From Paenimyroides baculatum (GTDB lineage: Bacteria > Bacteroidota > Bacteroidia > Flavobacteriales > Flavobacteriaceae), in the NCBI RefSeq assembly GCF_008629655.1, contig NZ_VWSG01000001.1:248001-312000 (forward strand): 64,000 nt of DNA, in the 5' to 3' direction. The notes under the pieces were generated by a model. It was not told the origin of the DNA, ran no database searches, and saw nothing but the letters and a program-made list of their open reading frames with translations. The position numbers and the translations under genes are program-made. Positions 41,285 through 49,722 of this stretch are shown here, in pieces (within the stretch, counting starts at the first letter, position 1; the number at the start of each line of letters is the position of its first letter).

Positions 41285-42099
41285 TATTTCGTATAAAAAT
41301 AAATTAACAACCCAATACCAATAATGATTCGGTACCAGCCCCAAAATTTAAAACCGTATTTAGTAAGTACGGCAATGAATGTTTTTACGGCAATTAAAGC
41401 GGTGATAAATGCAATAACGTTACCAATTATGAACAATATAATGTGGTGCTGATCTTGTAAAATCATTTCGTAACCTTTCATTTCGGTTGCTGTTCCTTTA
41501 CCCCAGGTTTTTACAAAAATTGAGTAAACCGTAACGGCTAACATGGTTGGAACTGCCAAAAAGAACGAAAATTCAGCCGCTGCTTTTCTGCTTAAACCTT
41601 GCGTCATACCACCAATGATCGATGCTGCCGAACGCGATGTTCCGGGCATCATTGCCAAACATTGCCAAAAACCTATGGTGATTGCCGTTTTAAACGAAAT
41701 GTCTTTTTCGTGAATGATTTTAGGATTTTTAAACCAGCGATCCACAAATAAAAGTACGATTCCGCCGATGACTAAAACCGATGAAATGGCAATTTGATTT
41801 CCTAAAACGGCTTCAATTTTATCATCTAACAAATAGCCCAATCCCAATGCAGGAATTACGGCAAATGCCAGTTTGTAATAGAATTGCAGGTTGCTGAAAT
41901 CGAAGAATTTTTTCCAGTATAAAACAACGATCGATAATATGGCTCCAAACTGTATCGAAACCTGAAACATCTTTAAAAACTCAGACTCTTCCATTCCTAG
42001 AAGAGCCGCGGTAAAGCCCATGTGAGCTGTAGATGATATAGGTAAATATTCGGTTAGTCCTTCAACAATTGCAATGATGATGGCTTGTAATAAATCCAT
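41284..42099 (-). CDS. uppP: Undecaprenyl-diphosphatase UppP/BacA
   Basis: This 271-residue membrane protein has about eight hydrophobic segments and the two family motifs: EGLTEYLPISSTAHM near the N-terminus (EGxTEFLPxSSTxH type) and MPGTSRSAASIIGG in the middle. It recycles undecaprenyl diphosphate to the monophosphate carrier for peptidoglycan and other envelope glycans. It forms an operon with ftsX, the DUF3098 gene and truB, the usual Bacteroidota order. Members can raise bacitracin tolerance. Confidence 0.95.
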   Translation of the reverse strand: MDLLQAIIIAIVEGLTEYLPISSTAHMGFTAALLGMEESEFLKMFQVSIQFGAILSIVVLYWKKFFDFSNLQFYYKLAFAVIPALGLGYLLDDKIEAVLGNQIAISSVLVIGGIVLLFVDRWFKNPKIIHEKDISFKTAITIGFWQCLAMMPGTSRSAASIIGGMTQGLSRKAAAEFSFFLAVPTMLAVTVYSIFVKTWGKGTATEMKGYEMILQDQHHIILFIIGNVIAFITALIAVKTFIAVLTKYGFKFWGWYRIIIGIGLLIYFYTK

Positions 42100-42110
42100 T
42101 TAAAAGTTTT

Positions 42111-42353
42111 TTATGATTTTTTTGCAGGGTTTTTAAAGATCGAATAAATGCAGATTCCAAAACCAATAAAAATTACGGTTGGTGCTAAACGAATTCTTCT
42201 AAAACTGAAAACAGCTTCGTTAAAAACATTCGGATCTTCACTGTTTCCGCCTGCCATCAGTAAAAAGCCTAAAGCAATTACTGCGACACCTGCCAATAAA
42301 AGTATGTAGTTCTGTTTGCTAAACAAAAATGATTTTTCGGTATTATTTTCCAT
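42111..42353 (-). CDS. DUF3098 membrane protein
   Basis: This 80-residue protein has two membrane helices (about 13-32 and 57-75) and the DUF3098 pattern: FLFSKQNYILLLAGVAVI, then NEAVFSFRRIRLAPTVIFIG. Function unknown. It sits 3 bases after ftsX and 11 bases before uppP, and this constant position suggests a link with division or lipid-carrier metabolism (inference). Confidence 0.88.
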   Translation of the reverse strand: MENNTEKSFLFSKQNYILLLAGVAVIALGFLLMAGGNSEDPNVFNEAVFSFRRIRLAPTVIFIGFGICIYSIFKNPAKKS

Positions 42354-42356
42354 AAG

Positions 42357-43235
42357 TTACAGGTATAAATCGTCTGATTTTAAATTTAAAAAGCGCTGTG
42401 TTGCAAAATACGTGCTAATGTAGGTAATGATTATTCCGACAATAAAAACGGTTCCACATACTAAAACAATCGACTGTATATCGCTCATTAATCCCAAAGT
42501 AGGCAGTTTGCTGTCTGCATAAGCTGTTAACGCCAAAATACCAATAATTGCCAAAACCGATCCTATTACACCCAATTTAACGCTTGTAACGATGAATGGT
42601 TTACGAATGAACGATTTTGTTGCGCCAACCATTTGCATGGTTTTTATGATGAAACGTTTTGAATAGATCGATAATCGAAGTGAACTGTTAATTAAAAGTA
42701 TTGATATAAAAGCAAATACGCCACTGATAATCAATATCCAGAAACTGATTGTTTTTATGTTTTTGTTCACTAAATCAACCAATTGCGAGTCGTAAACAAC
42801 TTCGTCAACCAACGGGTTTTCTTTAATGCTTATTTCAATATCTTTAATAGAATCTTTTTCAACGTAAGCTCCGTTAAAATGTAAATCGAACGAATGTTGT
42901 AGCGGATTAAAACCTAAAAACTTCACGAAATCTTCGCCAATTGTTTTTTGGTGTGCGTTTGCTGCCGAATCTTTATGAACAAAAGTAAGGTCTTTAATAA
43001 ATTTCTGCTGACCTAATTCGGTTTGATAGGCTGCAAGCTGTGTTTCGTTTACATTCTCTTTAAAATAGATCGACATTGGAATGTTTTCCTTAAAATTGTT
43101 CGATATTTTTCCATAATTAATAACGAACATTCCTAATGATCCCAACAAAAACAACACTAAAAAAATACTTAAAATAACCGAAAAGTAAGACGATATTAAT
43201 CTGCGCTTTTGATATTTTTCGTACGCTGTAGCCAT
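42357..43235 (-). CDS. ftsX: Cell division protein FtsX
   Basis: This 292-residue permease-type protein has four membrane helices (about 18-40, 168-188, 220-240 and 258-280). A periplasmic domain between the first and second (IPMSIYFKENVNETQLAAYQ) is typical of FtsX. With FtsE it forms an ABC-type complex that switches on peptidoglycan hydrolases during division. ftsE is not next to it. The gene heads the ftsX-DUF3098-uppP-truB operon. Confidence 0.93.
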   Translation of the reverse strand: MATAYEKYQKRRLISSYFSVILSIFLVLFLLGSLGMFVINYGKISNNFKENIPMSIYFKENVNETQLAAYQTELGQQKFIKDLTFVHKDSAANAHQKTIGEDFVKFLGFNPLQHSFDLHFNGAYVEKDSIKDIEISIKENPLVDEVVYDSQLVDLVNKNIKTISFWILIISGVFAFISILLINSSLRLSIYSKRFIIKTMQMVGATKSFIRKPFIVTSVKLGVIGSVLAIIGILALTAYADSKLPTLGLMSDIQSIVLVCGTVFIVGIIITYISTYFATQRFLNLKSDDLYL

Positions 43236-43346
43236 AATTTTATTTTTTAATGGGTAAAGATAATAAACAATTTAAAAATATACTTAACCAATCTTTAGAA
43301 TGTTGAAAAACTAATGTTTCTAATTACGTTCTTAACTAAAAAAGAG

Positions 43347-43367
43347 ATTCCGGAACAAGTCCGGAAT
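43347..43367. repeat. Dispersed hairpin repeat, single arm
   Basis: The inverted arm ATTCCGGA-CTTGT-TCCGGAAT is preserved as a perfect 8-pair stem. It lies between the ftsX operon start and the 95-residue gene, without the second arm seen at 19841. Confidence 0.7.
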
Positions 43368-43395
43368 AACACAAATAAATATTTTAAAACTGCTT

Positions 43396-43683
43396 TTATA
43401 TGATGCGGTAAATTCTGTTCACGGGTATGGTAACGCCTTTTTTAAGCACCAAATGTTCGGGTGTTACCGCCCAAACAGTTGTATTGGCTACCAGCTGGTT
43501 TTTATCGTCTTCAAAGAAAATTTCAATCTTCACGTGATCTGTATTTCCCATTGCCATTGCTTTTTCAAGATCTTGTTTGCGTTGAAAAATCTCGTGTTTG
43601 TCTGTCAAAACATCTTCGGCAGGAAAATGCAGTTTTGCTATATCTTCTTTTTCTATAGGTTTAAATGTTGTAGTCATATTCAA
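43396..43683 (-). CDS. Small conserved hypothetical protein
   Basis: This 95-residue cytoplasmic protein begins MNMTTTFKPIEKEDIAKLHF; an ATG two codons in is equally possible. It continues with strands HVKIEIFFEDDKNQLVANTT and VLKKGVTIPVNRIYRI, suggesting a small beta-barrel or PilZ-like fold. No named family is recognised. It is monocistronic. Confidence 0.6.
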   Translation of the reverse strand: MNMTTTFKPIEKEDIAKLHFPAEDVLTDKHEIFQRKQDLEKAMAMGNTDHVKIEIFFEDDKNQLVANTTVWAVTPEHLVLKKGVTIPVNRIYRII

Positions 43684-43886
43684 ATGTTTTTAATACTTTA
43701 TAATGTAATTTATTTTTGTAAAGATAATTTTTTCTAAAATAATTAAGTTTTTTGTTATTTCAAGCAAGTTTGTGATTTTTTTGATTAAATCAAATGTATA
43801 AAAAAAATAATCGCTTAAAATTAATCAAGATTAATTTCGACGATTGGTTAATATAATAAAAAATTAGTAATCTAAAGAATTTAAAG

Positions 43887-43894
43887 TAATTTTG
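43887..43894 (+). promoter_or_regulatory. Bacteroidota -7 promoter of leuS
   Basis: TAATTTTG matches TAnnTTTG, 28 bases before the leuS start. The 239-base gap before it is very AT-rich and shows nothing else recognisable. Confidence 0.5.
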
Positions 43895-43922
43895 TAATTG
43901 TTAAAAATCACAGGCTTACAAA

Positions 43923-46769
43923 ATGAAATACAATCCAAAAGAAATAGAAGCCAAATGGCAGAAATACTGGAGCGATAACAATACGTTCAAAGCAAGTAAT
44001 CAATCTAATAAACCAAAATATTATGTGTTAGACATGTTTCCTTATCCGTCTGGTGCAGGCTTACACGTTGGGCATCCGCTAGGTTACATTGCGTCAGATA
44101 TCTATGCGCGCTACAAACGCCATCAGGGTTTTAACGTACTGCATCCGCAAGGATACGATTCTTTTGGTTTGCCGGCAGAACAATACGCAATTCAAACAGG
44201 GCAACATCCTGCAGTTACAACCGAAACAAACATAAACCGTTACCGCGAACAGCTGGATAAGATTGGTTTTTCATTCGATTGGAACCGCGAAGTGCGTACA
44301 TCAAATCCGGAATATTATAAACATACACAGCGCATTTTTATTCAGTTGTTTAATGCGTGGTACAATAAAAATACCGATAAAGCAGAAAGCATCTGTACGT
44401 TGATCGATTTATTTTCGAAAGAAGGAAATGCGACTGTAAATGCAGTATCCGATGAAAATATCGAAGTTTTTTCTGCCGATCAGTGGAATGCTTTTTCTGC
44501 CGATGATCAAGAAAGAATTTTATTAAAATACAGATTGACCTATTTGGCTGAAACCGAAGTAAACTGGTGCCCTGCATTGGGAACGGTTTTGGCGAACGAT
44601 GAAATTGTAAACGGTGTTTCAGAACGCGGTGGGCATCCGGTGATTCGTAAAAAAATGACTCAGTGGAGCATGCGTATTTCTGCTTATGCAGAACGTTTGT
44701 TGCAAGGTTTGGATACGATCGACTGGAGTGAATCTATCAAAGAAGCACAACGTAACTGGATCGGAAAATCTGTTGGTGCGTCTGTAACTTTTAATGTAAA
44801 AGAATCAAACGAAACAATCGAAGTGTTCACAACGCGTCCTGATACTATTTTCGGTGTTAATTTCATGACATTGGCTCCGGAACACGAATTGGTTGCTGCA
44901 ATTACAACTGCTGATCAAAAAGCGGCTGTTGATGCGTATATTCAAGCAACGTCAAAACGATCAGAACGTGAGCGTATGGCAGATGTTAAAACCATTTCGG
45001 GTGTGTTTACCGGTGCGTATGCAGAACATCCTTTCACCAAAGAACCGGTTGCAATCTGGATTGGCGATTATGTTTTGGCAGGCTACGGCACGGGTGCGGT
45101 TATGGCGGTTCCGTGTGGTGACGAGCGCGATTATGCGTTTGCGAAACACTTTGCCTTACAAAACGGAATGCCTGAAATCATTAATATTTTTAATAAGGAT
45201 ATTTCTGAAGAAGCGTACACCGAAAAAGCTGGTTTTGAATTACAGAATTCCGATTTTTTAAACGGAATGGATTACAAGGAAGGGACTAAAAAAGCTATCG
45301 ACGAATTAGAAAAGATAGGGCAGGGCAAAGCCAAAGTAAATTACCGTTTACGTGATGCTGTTTTTTCGCGTCAGCGTTATTGGGGTGAGCCTTTTCCGGT
45401 TTATTATGTGAACGGATTACCTAAAATGATCGATCCGAAATATTTACCGATTGAATTACCCGAAGTAGAAAAATATTTACCAACCGAAGACGGACAGCCG
45501 CCATTAGGTAACGCGATAAATTGGGCTTGGGATACCGTAAATAATAAAGTAGTTTCAAGTGATCTTGTCATCCCGAACGAAAGTGAGGGATCTCAAACCA
45601 TTTTCCCTTTAGAACTAAACACCATGCCGGGTTGGGCAGGTTCGTCTTGGTATTGGTTGCGATATATGGATGTTGATAATGAAAACGAAATCGCATCGAA
45701 AGAAGCTATTGATTACTGGCAAAATGTAGATTTATACATTGGTGGAAGCGAACACGCAACCGGACATTTACTGTACTCTCGTTTTTGGAACAAGTTTTTA
45801 AAAGATTTTAATATAGTACCAACCGAAGAACCGTTCCAAAAATTAATCAATCAAGGAATGATTTTGGGAATGAGTGCAATCGTTTACAGAGTTTCTGGAA
45901 CAAATAAATATGTTTCTAAAAATCTTAAAGGCGATTATGAAGTTGAAGAATTACGAGTTGATGTAAGTTTAGTAAATGCTTCTGATGAAATTGATATTGA
46001 AGGATTAAGAAATTGGATTCCTGAATTTAAAGAAGCAGAATTTATATTAGAGAACGGAAAGTACTATGTTGGGCGTGAAGTTGAAAAAATGTCTAAACGT
46101 TGGTATAACGTAGTAAACCCGGATGATATTTGTAACGAATACGGTGCAGACACTTTGCGTTTATACGAAATGTTTTTAGGTCCGTTAGAACAATCTAAAC
46201 CTTGGAATACTGCGGGAATTACTGGTGTATTTGGTTTCCTTAAAAAACTTTGGCGTTTGTATGCAGACGATAACGGATTAATCGTTACCAACGATGAACC
46301 AACGGCTGAAATGTATAAATCGTTACATAAAACAATCAAAAAGGTAACCGAAGATATCGAGAATTTCTCGTTCAATACATCGGTTTCTCAATTCATGATC
46401 TGTGTAAACGAACTGCAACAGCAAAAATGCAACCACCGAGCTATTTTAGAGCCGTTGTCAATTGTAATTTCGCCTTATGCACCGCACATTGCAGAAGAAT
46501 TATGGAATATGTTGGGTCATACTGATTCAGTTTCACAACAACCATTTCCAAAGTTCGAGGAGAAATATTTGATAGAGAGTTCAAAAGAATATCCGGTTTC
46601 GTTCAACGGAAAAATGCGTTTTAAAATAGAATTACCTTTAGATTTAACCGCAGAACAAATCGAAGAAATTATTATGAACGATGAACGCACACAGGCGCAA
46701 TTACAAGGTAAAACTCCTAAAAAAGTAATTATCGTTCCTGGTAAAATCATCAATTTGGCTGGGTTTTAA
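43923..46769 (+). CDS. leuS: Leucine-tRNA ligase
   Basis: This 948-residue class I synthetase has the HIGH-type motif in GLHVGHPLGYIASDIYARYK, the CP1 editing domain (TTRPDTIFGVNFMTLAPEHE, GTGAVMAVPCGDERD) and the KMSKS motif in VEKMSKRWYNVVNPDD. The anticodon-binding helical region is at the C-terminus. It charges all tRNA-Leu species and edits norvaline and isoleucine. Residues 548-558 (LVIPNESEGSQ) come from a palindromic dispersed repeat lying in frame within the gene, next to TIFPLELNTMPGW. This replaces what is normally a short surface loop. Confidence 0.96.
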   Translation: MKYNPKEIEAKWQKYWSDNNTFKASNQSNKPKYYVLDMFPYPSGAGLHVGHPLGYIASDIYARYKRHQGFNVLHPQGYDSFGLPAEQYAIQTGQHPAVTTETNINRYREQLDKIGFSFDWNREVRTSNPEYYKHTQRIFIQLFNAWYNKNTDKAESICTLIDLFSKEGNATVNAVSDENIEVFSADQWNAFSADDQERILLKYRLTYLAETEVNWCPALGTVLANDEIVNGVSERGGHPVIRKKMTQWSMRISAYAERLLQGLDTIDWSESIKEAQRNWIGKSVGASVTFNVKESNETIEVFTTRPDTIFGVNFMTLAPEHELVAAITTADQKAAVDAYIQATSKRSERERMADVKTISGVFTGAYAEHPFTKEPVAIWIGDYVLAGYGTGAVMAVPCGDERDYAFAKHFALQNGMPEIINIFNKDISEEAYTEKAGFELQNSDFLNGMDYKEGTKKAIDELEKIGQGKAKVNYRLRDAVFSRQRYWGEPFPVYYVNGLPKMIDPKYLPIELPEVEKYLPTEDGQPPLGNAINWAWDTVNNKVVSSDLVIPNESEGSQTIFPLELNTMPGWAGSSWYWLRYMDVDNENEIASKEAIDYWQNVDLYIGGSEHATGHLLYSRFWNKFLKDFNIVPTEEPFQKLINQGMILGMSAIVYRVSGTNKYVSKNLKGDYEVEELRVDVSLVNASDEIDIEGLRNWIPEFKEAEFILENGKYYVGREVEKMSKRWYNVVNPDDICNEYGADTLRLYEMFLGPLEQSKPWNTAGITGVFGFLKKLWRLYADDNGLIVTNDEPTAEMYKSLHKTIKKVTEDIENFSFNTSVSQFMICVNELQQQKCNHRAILEPLSIVISPYAPHIAEELWNMLGHTDSVSQQPFPKFEEKYLIESSKEYPVSFNGKMRFKIELPLDLTAEQIEEIIMNDERTQAQLQGKTPKKVIIVPGKIINLAGF
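45566..45595. repeat. Palindromic dispersed repeat inside leuS
   Basis: TGTCATCCCGAACGAAAGTG followed by AGGGATCTCA has the borders (TGTCA, TCTCA) and paired stem (ATCCC/GGGAT) of the intergenic repeat family. It is exactly 30 bases, a multiple of three, so the leuS frame is kept. Confidence 0.7.
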
Positions 46770-46779
46770 AAGAAACCTT

Positions 46780-46849
46780 CGTCAGTTCGAGCTTGTCGAG
46801 AACTTAACTTCTCGATACACTTCACTGCGTTTCGTTACTCGAAGTGACG
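46780..46849. repeat. Dispersed palindromic repeat, TTCGAG-type
   Basis: CGTCAGTTCGAGCTTGTCGA starts arm 1 and the element ends TTACTCGAAGTGACG, giving CGTCA...TGACG borders. Related to the unit at 19754. It follows the leuS stop codon by 10 bases. Confidence 0.65.
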
Positions 46850-46874
46850 ATATGAATTCGAATTAATTTATACA

Positions 46875-46908
46875 AAAACCGCTCAATAAACCGAGCGGTT
46901 TTCTTTTT
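46875..46908 (+). terminator. Terminator downstream of leuS
   Basis: The stem AAAACCGCTC/GAGCGGTTTT closes on an 8-base loop and is followed by CTTTTT. It ends the leuS transcript after the repeat. Confidence 0.8.
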
Positions 46909-46947
46909 GGCTTGCTTTTTGTATTGGCAGAAGAAAAATCTAACATT

Positions 46948-47586
46948 ATGAAACACGCACTACTTTTATCAGCATTTTTGTTTACACAAATAACATTCGC
47001 TCAATCGCAACAAAACGATTTGGCGTTTACCGCAAAAGCAACTGTTTTGCCGGTTTTTAACAGCAACCGTTTAGGAGCCGAAGTCGGTTTAAGATATTAC
47101 ATCACCGATGCTTTCTCTATCGGGAACAACTACATCTATACAAACGATAAGTTTACGCATGGTTTTGGGTACGATACCAATAATTCTATTATGCATTATT
47201 TGGGTATCAATGTACCGTTGCAGTACGATGTGGTTAACGAAAGTAAGTTTCAGTTTGCAATGGGAATTTCTCCGGGACTTTCTTTAAGTACGTTGCGCGA
47301 TAAAAATCAGCTGAAAATAGAGGAACATTATGACGAAGAAACAGGAGTAACAACAGTAGTTAAAACACCTGTTCGTTTAAACCGAGATGCCTATTTTTCA
47401 TTAACGCCTAATATTGATTTATCTGTAAAATTGGCAAACATCGATCCTAAAAGTAATACCGCAATATATGTGACCGGAAATGCGGGTTATCAGTTTGCTT
47501 TCGGCAAGGGCGACTTTACAAAACCAAGCGATTTTAGAAATTATATTGTATCTTTAGGCTTTACAATAAAAGGAGCATTAGATTAA
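46948..47586 (+). CDS. Exported beta-barrel-like protein
   Basis: From the ATG at 46948 the protein has 212 residues. It has a signal peptide (LLLSAFLFTQITFAQ) and barrel-like strands such as LGAEVGLRYYITDAFSIGNN, MHYLGINVPLQYDVV and FAMGISPGLSLSTL. The last strand (YIVSLGFTIKGALD) continues to the end without a terminal Phe. No family is recognised beyond a general porin-like fold. It is followed 2 bases later by an SPFH-like membrane protein and then a LytTR two-component pair, so this may be part of that regulated unit. Confidence 0.7.
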   Translation: MKHALLLSAFLFTQITFAQSQQNDLAFTAKATVLPVFNSNRLGAEVGLRYYITDAFSIGNNYIYTNDKFTHGFGYDTNNSIMHYLGINVPLQYDVVNESKFQFAMGISPGLSLSTLRDKNQLKIEEHYDEETGVTTVVKTPVRLNRDAYFSLTPNIDLSVKLANIDPKSNTAIYVTGNAGYQFAFGKGDFTKPSDFRNYIVSLGFTIKGALD

Positions 47587-47588
47587 TT

Positions 47589-48008
47589 ATGAAAAATTCA
47601 AAAGCATTAGTAATTGTATTTGTAGCCATTGCAATTCTGGTTGTGGTGTTAATGGTTGGGTTGCCGGTTTACAATGTTTGGCAACAGGAAATGGCTGGTA
47701 AAGCAGAAATGGCAAAGGCAGAACAAAACCGTAAAATTTTAATTGAAGAAGCTAAAGCCCGTTTAGAAGCCGAAAAACTAAATGCACAGGCAGAAGTTGA
47801 GCGCGCACGTGGTATGGCAGAAGCAATGAAGTTGGAAAACGGAACATTAAATACAACTTATAATCAATATTTGTTTATTAGAACTTTAGAGAAATTGGCA
47901 GATAAAGGCTCGCTTCCTCAAATCATCTATATGCCTGCAGAAGGTTTGGTTCCTGTGATGGATGTAAGCACAAAAGCACCTGCTAAACCAATTGTTGTAA
48001 ACGACTAA
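47589..48008 (+). CDS. Small membrane protein resembling the end of SPFH/prohibitin proteins
   Basis: This 139-residue protein has an N-terminal membrane helix (ALVIVFVAIAILVVVLMVGL). A charged coiled coil follows (about residues 33-80: NRKILIEEAKARLEAEKLNA), then NQYLFIRTLEKLADKGSLPQ. The coiled coil plus C-terminal segment resemble the tail of prohibitin/HflC-like proteins. The SPFH beta domain itself is missing, so this is a shortened relative. Its stop overlaps the start of the sensor kinase (1 base), pointing to joint expression. Confidence 0.65.
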   Translation: MKNSKALVIVFVAIAILVVVLMVGLPVYNVWQQEMAGKAEMAKAEQNRKILIEEAKARLEAEKLNAQAEVERARGMAEAMKLENGTLNTTYNQYLFIRTLEKLADKGSLPQIIYMPAEGLVPVMDVSTKAPAKPIVVND

Positions 48009-48718
48009 TGGGCTTTAAAGACTATATAATTTTAGTGCTGATTGTTGCTGTTGGCTATTTCTGGTTCAGAATGCGCAAATACAAGCAAACAATCGAAGAT
48101 TATAATAAATCAACCGGTTATTTAGAACGCAAGTACGAAACTATTGAGTTAGAAAATATCGATACGCGTTTAAACCAGCATTTGTTTAAAAATGTACTGA
48201 ATTCTATACAGTCGCACGTTTATCAATCGTATTATACCATCGAGAAATTATCGAATGTGTTGGATTATGTTTTATATAAAACCCCAAAACAGCTGGTAAC
48301 ACCGCGCGATGAAATCAATTTTATAAAGAATTTAATCGAGATCAATAAAATAAAGTTGAGTCCGCTTTTTGATTTGCGAACCAAAATTTTGATAGATGAC
48401 CGCGATCCGTTTTTAGAACGAAAAGTTATTGCGCCTTTAGTAGCAATCGATTTAATTGAGAATGCCTTTAAACATGCCGATGCCCAGAACAACGATTCTT
48501 TTATTTCGATAGTTGTCGAATTGAACAACGGTTATTTTACGCTTTCGGTATCCAACAAAATATCGGTTCAAACTCCGTTGGCTAAAACAAGCGGCGGGAT
48601 TGGTGTTAGCAGTTTGGAAAAACGATTGAAGCATCTTTATGAAGATCGATACAAACTGCAGAAAAGTATCCACGATCAGGTTTATTCTGTATCATTAAAA
48701 ATTAAATTAGAAGAATAA
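48008..48718 (+). CDS. LytS/YehU-type sensor histidine kinase without sensor domain
   Basis: This 236-residue protein has a single N-terminal membrane segment (DYIILVLIVAVGYFWF) and no periplasmic or PAS domain. A His_kinase domain follows, with the phosphorylatable His58 in LNQHLFKNVLNSIQSHV (LNPHFLFN in classical members) and a HATPase_c domain with N-box VAIDLIENAFKHA. Signals must enter through a partner, perhaps the SPFH-like protein just upstream. It overlaps the response regulator start. Confidence 0.85.
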   Translation: MGFKDYIILVLIVAVGYFWFRMRKYKQTIEDYNKSTGYLERKYETIELENIDTRLNQHLFKNVLNSIQSHVYQSYYTIEKLSNVLDYVLYKTPKQLVTPRDEINFIKNLIEINKIKLSPLFDLRTKILIDDRDPFLERKVIAPLVAIDLIENAFKHADAQNNDSFISIVVELNNGYFTLSVSNKISVQTPLAKTSGGIGVSSLEKRLKHLYEDRYKLQKSIHDQVYSVSLKIKLEE

Positions 48719-49419
48719 TGCTGCGCTGTGTTTTGTTAGATGATGAGTTGCTTGCACTGCAATATTTGAAGTTGTTGTGCGAGCAGATTAGCGGGGTTGA
48801 GGTTGTGAAAGCCTACAATAACGCCGAAAAATTTATTCAGGAAAAAGACGAATTGGATTTTGATGTTTGTGTTTCCGATATCGAAATGCCGTCGATCAAC
48901 GGCTTGCAGATTGCAAATTTATTATCGGAGAAGCACATTGTTTTTACCACAGCCTATCGCGATTTTGCCGTAGAAGCGTTTGATTTGGAAGTGATCGATT
49001 ACATTACGAAACCGGTACAGAAAGATCGATTGGAAAAAGCATTCCGTAAAATTGAAAAGCTAACAAAAGAAGCCAAACAGGTTTCGGAATATATTACGCT
49101 GAATTCCGAAAAAGGAAAAAGCATCATCAACACCAACGATGTTTTTTATATTACGGTTTCCGATGTTGACAGCCGCGATAAAATCATTCATTTTAAAGAT
49201 GAAACCACACTATTGGTTAAAAATAATTCCTTTGAAAAACTAAAGGAAATTCTACCAACCGGAAAATTTTCTCGTATCAACAAGCGCGAAATCATTGCTA
49301 TGAACAGTGTGAACTACTACTCGCATGATGAAATTGTATCTAAAATTTTAATCGATGGTAAACCTAAAACCTTTACAATAGGCATCAACTTTAGAAACGA
49401 ATTTTTAATGCTGTTATAA
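48718..49419 (+). CDS. LytTR-family response regulator
   Basis: This 233-residue protein has a receiver domain at 1-115, with phospho-acceptor Asp54 (DVCVSDIEMPSINGLQIA) and the switch Lys in VIDYITKPVQKDRLE. A LytTR DNA-binding domain occupies about 130-233 (ILPTGKFSRINKREIIAMNS). It is the cognate regulator of the kinase whose stop it overlaps. The target genes cannot be read from this window; the upstream barrel and SPFH-like genes are candidates (inference). Confidence 0.9.
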   Translation: MLRCVLLDDELLALQYLKLLCEQISGVEVVKAYNNAEKFIQEKDELDFDVCVSDIEMPSINGLQIANLLSEKHIVFTTAYRDFAVEAFDLEVIDYITKPVQKDRLEKAFRKIEKLTKEAKQVSEYITLNSEKGKSIINTNDVFYITVSDVDSRDKIIHFKDETTLLVKNNSFEKLKEILPTGKFSRINKREIIAMNSVNYYSHDEIVSKILIDGKPKTFTIGINFRNEFLMLL

Positions 49420-49471
49420 ATATAGGAGATTGTTGTGAAAGTCATATCAAGCTTTAATTTTACGCTTCTAG

Positions 49472-49581
49472 GTCATGCTGAACTTGTTTCAGCATCTCAC
49501 AAGATTAAAAAATGATGATATTTATGATGCGATTGCTTCGCCAGTTCGCAAGCTCGTGTCCGTGTCAAGCACGGAATGACA
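49472..49581. repeat. Composite dispersed repeat with nested unit
   Basis: The region 49420-49722 contains no gene. It holds arm ATGCTGAA-CTTGT-TTCAGCAT with GTC/CTCA borders, a middle AT-rich part, the nested TTCGCAAGCTCG unit shared with 32214, and a final inverted arm TCCGTG-CTTGA-CACGGA ending TGACA. Nothing else is recognisable in the remaining about 140 bases before the antiporter. Confidence 0.7.
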
Positions 49582-49722
49582 TGCACTGCAAAGTAAAAGT
49601 TATTCATTCGTCTTTATTACAACTTTTTTACGTTTTGTTACATTATCTGCGTTTTATTTTACAACGTTAACAAGTGTTTGAGCTAGGTTTAGCACTTTTG
49701 TGTGAAATTTAAAATAACACAC

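Noticed and set aside
43684-43922. Possible regulatory element or small RNA upstream of leuS
   Set aside because: I looked for a T-box-like or other leader structure and saw only AT-rich sequence with no strong hairpin.
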